DNA from: Deltaproteobacteria bacterium
Lineage (GTDB): Bacteria; Desulfobacterota; Desulfobacteria; Desulfobacterales; Desulfosalsimonadaceae
Reading direction: 5' to 3'
NCBI GenBank assembly: GCA_013151835.1
Contig: JAADHK010000037.1
Location: forward strand, 1 to 32,200
DNA: 32,200 bases
The notes below the pieces were generated by a model. That model saw only the letters and a list, made by a program, of their open reading frames with translations. It made no database searches and was not told where the DNA came from. Of the stretch, positions 7,943 to 13,698 are shown one piece after another. Position 1 is the first letter of the stretch; every line of letters begins with the position of its first letter. A program made the position numbers and the translations under genes.

Positions 7943-8098
7943 AAAACCGCCTTTCTTCCTTCTGATTATTGTTTGACGTATATCACAAATTCCGGCACGT
8001 AAAAAGTCACGAAAAAAACCATCCCATCATTCAACCGATTCGGCCGGATTTCAAGTCATTTTTCACAAACCAGGTGGAATTCTTCCATTGCAATTTTC

Positions 8099-8114
8099 TT
8101 ATCATATATGATAA
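8099..8114. promoter_or_regulatory. Perfect 16-bp palindrome, possible operator
   Basis: ttatcatatatgataa is fully self-complementary and lies in the 286-nt divergent region between ktrB and the reductase-like gene, 115 nt before the ATG at 8229. Such AT-rich palindromes are typical of dimeric repressor sites. No regulator can be named, and no strong -35/-10 pair was found next to it. Confidence 0.35.
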
Positions 8115-8228
8115 ACTGATTTCTGTTTGTTGCGACCATGGGATACCAATATGCTCGGTTCCGCTTTCCGCCGGCTGCGGCAGGCCCGAAAATTCCAGCT
8201 ATCAATCAAAAAAACGCATGGAGGAGAC

Positions 8229-10649
8229 ATGAAACGAGTCGTATGCATCAGTCTTGGAGCAAGCAAGCACAACTATGAATTTGAAACCGAATTTCTAGGC
8301 AAGGATTTTTCAGTCAAGCGGATAGGAACGGACGGAGACTTTAAAAAGGCCGAAGGACTTCTCAAGTACTGGGACCAGAAAGTCGACGCCATCGGCATCG
8401 GGAGCGTCAAATTCCCCTATACCATCGGACCCAAAAGACTTACGGAAAAACGGACCAAACGGATTGAAAGGCTGGCCGCAAAAATCAAAACCCCTGTTAC
8501 GACCGGCGCAAATCTGCGCAAGGTATCCTTTGAATGGTCCATCCGCTCCCTGCAATTCAGCATGAACAAAATCTTTTCCAATGCCCGGATACTGGTTCTG
8601 TCCGGTATGGTCAACTACAACCTGGCCAGTATCCTTTCCGATTATACCGAAAACCTGACCTTTGCCGACCCGATTCTCGAACACGGAATCCCCAAGTTCC
8701 TGAACTCCATAAAAGAGCTGGAGTTGTACGCCAAGGGCATCCATGAGGTTTTAAATTACGCGCCCGGCAAAAGGATGGCCACGTCAACGGTTCCCATCCA
8801 GATATGGAACCGGTTTATCCTGCGCAAGGCCATGCAGAAAAGCAGCATGATAATGGTCCCGTACCATGATTTTTACAATTACTTTAATGTAGCCGGCCTT
8901 GAGGAACTAGGGCATAAGACGATAATAACATCAACGGTATATGATGATCGCGTAAGATTTCTCAAGAAACGGGGGGTCGACATGATAATAGACAATACCC
9001 CCAAGCTTTTCGAACGCGTGGTGGGGATCAACGTTATCGAGGCGATGATCATCGCCGGCCTGGAAAAAAAGAAAGACAAAATCACAAACGACGAACTGAT
9101 GGATATCATCTGCGATCAATACCCGGAACCGAGAATTATCTATCCCCAGGGGGATAAACGGAGGATAAACCGGTTCGCCTTTGTTATCCATCCCCTGTCC
9201 CAGGACGATTTTAAAAAAGATCCGACCATCGGCATGCTCACCAAGGTGCCCGGAGTCGTGGACGCGGTTGAAAAGGCCATGGCCTACTCTCCTCCGTTTA
9301 TCTATTCCAAGATTTCCGGTGTTAAATCGCCTCTGGGCGTGGAAGCCGAAGGCTGGCTCATTTCCGTTGGCGGCACCCCGAAACAGATGCTGTCCCATTC
9401 GCCCGAATTCACCTACAAACGACTCCTTCAGGCGGCCCGCATGGCCAAGCGTCTCGGGGCTCAGATCATGGGGCTCGGGGCATTTACAAAGGTAGTTGGG
9501 GACGCCGGGGTCACGGTCTCACGCAAGGCCGAGATACCCATTACCACCGGGAACAGCTACAGCGCATCCGGCGCCCTGTGGGCTGCGGCAGACGCAGTTC
9601 GGCGCATGGGCATTCTGAAAATCGAAAAAGGAAAAATCGTCGATGCAAAGGCAATGGTCGTGGGCTCGACGGGTTCCATCGGTGCGGTCTGCTCAAGGCT
9701 TCTGGCCCTGGTAGTAAACGACCTGTACCTGGTCGGCCGAAATCCGGCCAAGCTCATGGCCTTAAGGAAGTCCATTGAGCAGGAGGCGCCCAACTGCAAA
9801 ATCACGCTTTCAACTTATGCGGACCGGTATCTCGGTGATATGGACATGATTGTTACCACCACTTCCGGCGCGGGAAAGAAGATACTGGATATCACGAAAG
9901 TGAAACCCGGCTGTGTTATAACCGACGTGGCCCGGCCCCTGGACCTTTCGGCCGAGGATGTTGCCAAGCGGCCGGACGTTTTAGTCGTTGAGTCCGGAGA
10001 AATCCTGATGCCCGGGGAAGTCAAGATGAAGGATATCGGGCTTCCCAAAAACGTGGCCTACGCCTGCCTTGCCGAAACAATCGTCCTGGCCCTTGAGGGT
10101 AAATTCGAGGTCTTTACCGTCGGGCGGGAAATCGAGTGGGAAAAGGTAAAGGAGATATACAAAATAGGTATCAAGCACGGCATGAAGCTGGCCGCGATTT
10201 CCGGCCAGAAAGGGGTCTACACTGACGAAGATATCCTGAAGGTCAGGGACCTTGCATTAAAGGCGCTGAAAAGTGACAAGTGGCAAAAAACCGGGGATAA
10301 AAAAAGCAAGGCCGGGAAAGCAAAGGCAAAAACGCCTGAACCCCAAAAACCGGCAGCCAAAAAAACAGATGCGCCAAAGGTTCCAAAAAAGAAAGCACCT
10401 GTAAAAAAGACCGTGAAAAAGAGCAAAATAAAAGATACGGACAGCAAAAAGACACTTCCCGAGCCGAAAAAAGAGGCGCCGACACCCGAAAAAAAGGCTA
10501 AACCCAAGACAAACGTAAAAAAGAAGGCCGCCCCCGCAAAGACGCCAAAGACCGGAGGCACAAAAACAAAAACCAAGGCGAAAAAGAAAGCGACCCCAGC
10601 CAGGACCGAGGCAAAGACAAAAGATAAACCCGCGACTACGGGAAAGTGA
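8229..10649 (+). CDS. Acyl-ACP reductase-like dehydrogenase with extra N-terminal domain and basic C-terminal tail
   Basis: The 806-residue protein starts at 8229 behind GGAGGAG; the frame is open upstream to 8127. It has three parts. Residues 1-about 314 (MKRVVCISLGASKHNYEFET, then FSVKRIGTDGDFKKA) form a separate domain reminiscent of stand-alone proteins of anaerobic Firmicutes annotated, doubtfully, as quinate 5-dehydrogenase. Residues about 315-683 align by eye with cyanobacterial long-chain acyl-ACP reductase (AAR): the FAFVIHPLSQDDF start, LGAFTKVVGD, TTGNSYSASGA, the nucleotide motif GSTGSIG (479-485), and AYACLAETIVLALEG. In the last, Cys613 matches the AAR cysteine that carries the acyl thioester. 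Residues about 684-806 are Lys/Ala/Pro/Thr-rich, like histone H1. Reduction of an acyl thioester to an aldehyde is plausible but inferred. No aldehyde decarbonylase or wax synthase is nearby. Confidence 0.75.
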   Translation: MKRVVCISLGASKHNYEFETEFLGKDFSVKRIGTDGDFKKAEGLLKYWDQKVDAIGIGSVKFPYTIGPKRLTEKRTKRIERLAAKIKTPVTTGANLRKVSFEWSIRSLQFSMNKIFSNARILVLSGMVNYNLASILSDYTENLTFADPILEHGIPKFLNSIKELELYAKGIHEVLNYAPGKRMATSTVPIQIWNRFILRKAMQKSSMIMVPYHDFYNYFNVAGLEELGHKTIITSTVYDDRVRFLKKRGVDMIIDNTPKLFERVVGINVIEAMIIAGLEKKKDKITNDELMDIICDQYPEPRIIYPQGDKRRINRFAFVIHPLSQDDFKKDPTIGMLTKVPGVVDAVEKAMAYSPPFIYSKISGVKSPLGVEAEGWLISVGGTPKQMLSHSPEFTYKRLLQAARMAKRLGAQIMGLGAFTKVVGDAGVTVSRKAEIPITTGNSYSASGALWAAADAVRRMGILKIEKGKIVDAKAMVVGSTGSIGAVCSRLLALVVNDLYLVGRNPAKLMALRKSIEQEAPNCKITLSTYADRYLGDMDMIVTTTSGAGKKILDITKVKPGCVITDVARPLDLSAEDVAKRPDVLVVESGEILMPGEVKMKDIGLPKNVAYACLAETIVLALEGKFEVFTVGREIEWEKVKEIYKIGIKHGMKLAAISGQKGVYTDEDILKVRDLALKALKSDKWQKTGDKKSKAGKAKAKTPEPQKPAAKKTDAPKVPKKKAPVKKTVKKSKIKDTDSKKTLPEPKKEAPTPEKKAKPKTNVKKKAAPAKTPKTGGTKTKTKAKKKATPARTEAKTKDKPATTGK

Positions 10650-10732
10650 TTTCGGGGGCCGGTAAAATACGACACAAGCTCCGGCCTTATGTAAATTAAC
10701 GTAAGCACAGGTCAATTAGCGCAATATATGAT

Positions 10733-10895
10733 TGATGGCGTCGTAAAAAGTCCCATCTACTGCGTTGTAGCGGGTCGCGAAATACTCGGAATACTATATG
10801 TATGCCTCCGCTTTCGTGACACCACCACGCCTTGTATATGGAACTTTCTACTTAGCCCTCGTAACCGGGGTGCCTGACTTTTTACGAGTGCATCA
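10733..10895. repeat. Palindromic element, family 1, complete copy
   Basis: This 163-bp element is bounded by complementary ends: tgatggcgtcgtaaaaagtc at 10733-10752 and gactttttacgagtgcatca at 10876-10895. Sixteen of the 19 aligned inner terminal positions match. The arms stay partly complementary inward (tgcgttgtagcgggtcgcgaaa against ctttcgtgacaccaccacgcc), so the whole could fold into one long hairpin. No coding frame is present. It is near-identical to 1-98 (same orientation) and to 11889-12045 (inverted). It has no transposase and is therefore at most a non-autonomous, MITE-like unit. Confidence 0.88.
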
Positions 10896-11018
10896 TGATT
10901 GGGCAGGGATTCAAAATCCTGAACCCCTGCCTGAAATTCTGGCCGCACGGTCTAAATTTTTTTGATGTCAACGGCCTTAGGGCAATATCCGATGTCAAGC
11001 AAGGCGACAACCATGCAG
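10896..11018. other. Spacer with a 12-bp-stem inverted repeat
   Basis: ggcagggattca and tgaacccctgcc (about 10902-10931) pair in 11 of 12 positions around a 6-nt loop. No U-tract follows directly on either strand, so it is not a canonical terminator, although a run of seven T occurs about 25 nt further on the plus strand. No gene is visible. Confidence 0.35.
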
Positions 11019-11708
11019 CTACATCCCTGCAAGTATCTCCTTTTCCCACTCCGCAAGACACTCGTCCACTGAAATTTCCAGAAGTGATACCAGGCTTGAG
11101 CCTGAAACAAGCGCGTTTAAACCCGCGTCGTCCTCCATTTCTCCGGTTATCCGCTTTCTCAACGATTCCACAGTTACCTTTAAACCGGCAAGCCGGTGTC
11201 TGACCTTTTCAATTATTTCCTCTTTTTCCGGAAATTTACCGCCCGCAACGAGTTCCCGGACCAGGGCTATGGCCAATGCCTTGAAAACCCAGAATTTATA
11301 ATCGGATGAATAGGAAAAATACCGGTAGGCCCAACGGTTAAACCGCCAGTGAGGACATCCGCTGAGGATTGTCAGCTGCGGGAGGATAAGAGGTATCGCC
11401 TCCTGGGCCGTAAGCTTTATCTGTGTTGAAAACAGCGCCTCCTTTATGGTTATCCGGGTTTCATCTGTTGATGCCACATCCGAAAGATAGGAAAAAAGAG
11501 GATAAAGGGTCGTGCATAGCGGGCAGTATTTGTAATTGTCAAGCGCAAGCGGGCAATTGGGGCATTGGTGATGCTTAAGTAAAGCCCATCCCGGAATCAC
11601 TTCACCCTGCCCGTCTTCCGTGAATACTTCCGTATTATCATCCGAATAGCATATAAAAGGCGGCCTCCCTTTTAATTGTATTGAAATGTATTCTATCCTG
11701 CTTTCCAT
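11019..11708 (-). CDS. Hypothetical protein with N-terminal CxxC pair
   Basis: I do not recognise this 229-residue protein. Residues about 48-65 contain two CxxC motifs (CPNC and CPLC) 14 residues apart, a likely rubredoxin-like or zinc-ribbon metal site. The rest is mainly helical with a Trp/Tyr-rich segment (WRFNRWAYRYFSYSSDYKFW) and an acidic C-terminus (DECLAEWEKEIL). No signal peptide or membrane helix is seen. The ATG at 11708 has a weak ribosome site. The gene is isolated and lies between two inverted copies of the family 1 palindromic element, with a third palindrome just upstream, so it may have arrived or be maintained as part of that patch. Confidence 0.7.
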   Translation of the reverse strand: MESRIEYISIQLKGRPPFICYSDDNTEVFTEDGQGEVIPGWALLKHHQCPNCPLALDNYKYCPLCTTLYPLFSYLSDVASTDETRITIKEALFSTQIKLTAQEAIPLILPQLTILSGCPHWRFNRWAYRYFSYSSDYKFWVFKALAIALVRELVAGGKFPEKEEIIEKVRHRLAGLKVTVESLRKRITGEMEDDAGLNALVSGSSLVSLLEISVDECLAEWEKEILAGM

Positions 11709-11731
11709 ATCCGTAAACCCATTCCCTGAAT

Positions 11732-11852
11732 CAATGTCATTAACTTAAGGGAAATGTCGAACTGCAAAAGTAAAAAAACTTCGAAATTCGATATTCCCTG
11801 TTCGACATTCTGCAGTTGATTTTTAAAATAATCGCTTAAGTTAATGACATTG
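11732..11852. repeat. Palindromic element, family 3
   Basis: Perfect 18-nt inverted ends, caatgtcattaacttaag at 11732-11749 and its complement at 11835-11852, bound a 121-bp AT-rich unit. Inside are further inverted pairs (atgtcgaac/gttcgacat; aactgcaaaa/ttctgcagtt) and ttcgaaattcgatattccc. Similar tcgaa-rich blocks are familiar from intergenic regions, often near four-helix-bundle IVP-like genes in deltaproteobacteria; that association is from memory and no such gene is here. It lies in the upstream region of the Cys-motif hypothetical gene. Confidence 0.7.
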
Positions 11853-11888
11853 TCCCCTGAATTATTATACACAGCTTCCAATATAGAG

Positions 11889-12045
11889 GATCTCGTAAAA
11901 AGTCAGGCAACCCGGTAAAGATGGCTAAGCAGAAAGTTCCATATACAAGGCGTAGTGGTGTCGCGAAAGCGGAGGTATACATATAGTATTCCGAGCATTT
12001 CGCGACCCGCTACAACGCAGTAGAGGACTTTTTACGAGTCCGTCA
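11889..12045. repeat. Palindromic element, family 1, inverted complete copy
   Basis: This is the reverse complement of the copy at 10733-10895 with scattered substitutions. Terminal sequences are tctcgtaaaaagtc (11891-11904) and gactttttacgagtccgtca (12026-12045). The right end overlaps the thioesterase gene: its last codons and TAA stop are written in the element's terminal sequence. Together with 10733-10895 it forms a 1.3-kb inverted-repeat-bounded segment. Confidence 0.88.
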
Positions 12046-12442
12046 ATCCGGGCAGAGCCTCTTTTTTCCGATACACCGTCCCCTGGAACACGGCGACAAG
12101 GTCGCCGCCGTCTTCGGTCACGTCGATCCGGTAAGTGGCGAGTTTTGAATTTCTGGAGACCTCCCAGGCCCGGGCGGTCAACACCCCCGCTGACACTGCC
12201 TTTAAAAAAGAGATGTCGGCATTAATGGCAAGGGCGACGGTTCCGTGGGAATTTGAGGCTACCGCAAAGGCCAGATCGGCAAGTGAGAATACCGCGCCGC
12301 CATGGACAATGCCCACGCCGTTTAAATGCCTGTCCTTAATTTCAAGTCTTGCCACGGCAGTTCCCAGGCCTGCTTCAAGCAGCTCGATCCCGACGTATTC
12401 GGCAAATTGATCTTTTTTGAAAAACTCTTTTATTTTATCCAT
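12032..12442 (-). CDS. PaaI-like hotdog-fold acyl-CoA thioesterase
   Basis: The 136-residue protein is a single hotdog domain of the PaaI/YdiI class, which hydrolyses acyl- or aryl-CoA thioesters as a tetramer. Characteristic are NGVGIVHGGAVFSLADLAFA (HGG motif before the central helix, with Asp as catalytic acid), LAINADISFLKAVSAGVLTA and the strand TYRIDVTEDGGDLVAVFQGT. The final residues and stop codon (…LTDS-TAA) are encoded by the end of a palindromic repeat, so the original C-terminus may have been altered by its arrival. The ATG at 12442 has only a distant AAAAGG. No catabolic operon surrounds it, so the substrate is unknown. Confidence 0.88.
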   Translation of the reverse strand: MDKIKEFFKKDQFAEYVGIELLEAGLGTAVARLEIKDRHLNGVGIVHGGAVFSLADLAFAVASNSHGTVALAINADISFLKAVSAGVLTARAWEVSRNSKLATYRIDVTEDGGDLVAVFQGTVYRKKEALPGLTDS

Positions 12443-12473
12443 TTTTCATGGTGCCTTTTCTTATAATATCCGG

Positions 12474-12740
12474 TTATGATTCCATTGTTTCTGATGAATC
12501 AGGTTTCATAGTTCCTTGAACATCATCCATTCGGGACCAAATCTTCCGGAACCTTTGGGGCTTCCCGAGTTCTACAGCGTATCTCTTCTTGCATGCCACG
12601 GCCTGAGGACTCCGGCGGACCTCCACATTCTCGCCATTTGTGAATGCTTCTGTTTTGCCTTCGGCGCACGTTAAAACCCTCGGCAGAGACAACCCCTTGG
12701 CCAGGGTCAGCAGCTCTTTCCGGAAGTCGAGGCTGTGCAA
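12474..12740 (-). other. Doubtful open frame or decayed gene remnant
   Basis: An 88-codon frame opens with TTG and would encode a basic peptide (…KELLTLAKGLSLPRVLTCAE…VEVRRSPQAVACKKRYAVEL…). I recognise no domain. There is no clear ribosome site and the upstream end is not protein-like. It fills most of the 313-nt space between the thioesterase and the antitoxin. It could be a fragment of a repeated or decayed gene rather than an active one. No other gene is visible in this space. Confidence 0.25.
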
Positions 12741-12755
12741 CAGACCCGGTTTATC

Positions 12756-12974
12756 CTATCTTTCTCTTCCTTCACGAATTATATCCACAATTTCCTGAGA
12801 TGAAATCTTCGCACTGATTGAGGGTACATCCAAAGGTGAAGATGCTATCTTTTCCGGAATTAATGCAAAAGTTCTCCCGTCTTTTCTTCGGATTAAAACT
12901 TTTCCTGTATTTTCAGCTTGATCCAGAATGACGGCAAGTTTTTGTCGTGCTTCTGAATAAGTATAAACTTGCAT
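12756..12974 (-). CDS. Phd/YefM-type antitoxin
   Basis: The 72-residue protein begins MQVYTYSEARQKLAVILDQA, the typical start of Phd/YefM antitoxins (an N-terminal DNA-binding dimer), followed by KVLIRRKDGRTFALIPEKI and a C-terminal toxin-binding helix (SSQEIVDIIREGRER). The start at 12974 is chosen over an open extension to 12998 because GGAGG lies 6 nt upstream, inside the last codons of the toxin gene. It begins one base after the toxin stop, so it is the second gene of the pair, the reverse of the usual antitoxin-first order. It should neutralise the PIN nuclease and autoregulate. Confidence 0.88.
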   Translation of the reverse strand: MQVYTYSEARQKLAVILDQAENTGKVLIRRKDGRTFALIPEKIASSPLDVPSISAKISSQEIVDIIREGRER

Positions 12975-12975
12975 C

Positions 12976-13368
12976 TTAAACCTCCATGGTCCGTACATTT
13001 AAACTTTGGGCTGCTATTTTAAGTTTACGATCTAAAGTCAATAATGGTGCTTTTTGTCTGATAGAGCAATCTAAGAAGTAAGCATCGTAGGCATACATAT
13101 TAGTTCGTTTTGAAATTGTCACAGCATTAACAAAGTCTATTTTAATATATCGAAGAGGGATATTTTCAAAAATCAACAAACCCTTTCGGGCTTCATCCAG
13201 AGTCAATCTTTGACGCTTAAACATGGCCGAAAAGGCGTTACCAATTTCCCAGGGAATAGAGCCTGGACCGATTAGCGTATTTCCCGTTGTTAATTCAACA
13301 ATTGTATTACGCTCCGGCTCATCAACAATTACCGCTATCAATGCAGATGTATCGATTACAATATCCAT
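12976..13368 (-). CDS. PIN-domain toxin (VapC-like ribonuclease)
   Basis: The 130-residue protein is a PIN nuclease with all four acidic metal-site residues: D6 (DIVIDTSALIAV), E41 (IPWEIGNAF), D95 (YAYDAYFLDC) and D113 (LLTLDRKL). VapC-like toxins cleave tRNA, rRNA or mRNA; the target here is unknown. The ATG at 13368 is preferred to a GTG at 13380 because the alignable domain starts at MDIVIDTS; its ribosome site is weak (TGAGA). The following antitoxin has a much stronger site, which would bias translation toward antitoxin. Confidence 0.9.
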   Translation of the reverse strand: MDIVIDTSALIAVIVDEPERNTIVELTTGNTLIGPGSIPWEIGNAFSAMFKRQRLTLDEARKGLLIFENIPLRYIKIDFVNAVTISKRTNMYAYDAYFLDCSIRQKAPLLTLDRKLKIAAQSLNVRTMEV

Positions 13369-13398
13369 ATTTATTCTCACAATTTAATATTATGGACA

Positions 13399-13427
13399 AT
13401 TGTACAACTATGAAATCTTTTTGTCAA
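13399..13427 (-). promoter_or_regulatory. Consensus promoter of the toxin-antitoxin operon
   Basis: On the minus strand TTGACA (13427-13422, perfect -35) and TACAAT (13404-13399, 5 of 6 for -10) are 17 nt apart. The predicted start lies about 25 nt before the toxin ATG. The palindrome acaattgt (13396-13403) overlaps the -10 and a partial repeat, caattg, lies at the -35, positions suited to autorepression by the antitoxin. Confidence 0.65.
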
Positions 13428-13698
13428 TTGAGAAGGAGATGAAACGCAGTGGATAAAAAGTTGTCGCTAAGATAATCATCAGAATCAACATAGCTAATAA
13501 CTGTTTGAATTGAAAAATTATTAATTAAGACGGACTAGTAAAAAGCTTTTCACAGGATCACCGAAAAAAACTTTATCTTCCGCCCTAACACTGTTATTGA
13601 CTGATGTGTCAATCGTGTAAAAATCAATATTTCCGGAACCAAACACCAAAAGGGTATTTTATCACACTTCCCCATGCCATGTCATGCAAAAGGATGCC
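13428..13698. other. AT-rich intergenic region before the RND gene
   Basis: No gene is visible. At about 13597-13612, ttgac-tgatgt-gtcaa forms a small inverted repeat whose left half could be a -35 for the plus-strand RND gene, though the matching -10 (TAAAAA) is poor. The segment is clearly more AT-rich than its flanks. Confidence 0.35.

Noticed and set aside
10217-10708. 163-codon minus-strand frame rich in Phe and Val
   Set aside because: It is the antisense of the Lys-rich tail (AAA/AAG read as TTT/CTT), which creates a false hydrophobic protein.
10902-10931. Terminator for the reductase-like gene
   Set aside because: A good stem but no adjacent T-run, and it lies 250 nt beyond the stop codon past a repeat element.
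11693-11881. 62-codon minus-strand frame across the family 3 palindrome
   Set aside because: It is translated from a palindromic repeat and has no homology or ribosome site.
13429-13470. Possible tiny gene after aaggagatgaaacgcagtg
   Set aside because: The reading frames close after five to eight codons; at most a fossil of a lost gene start.
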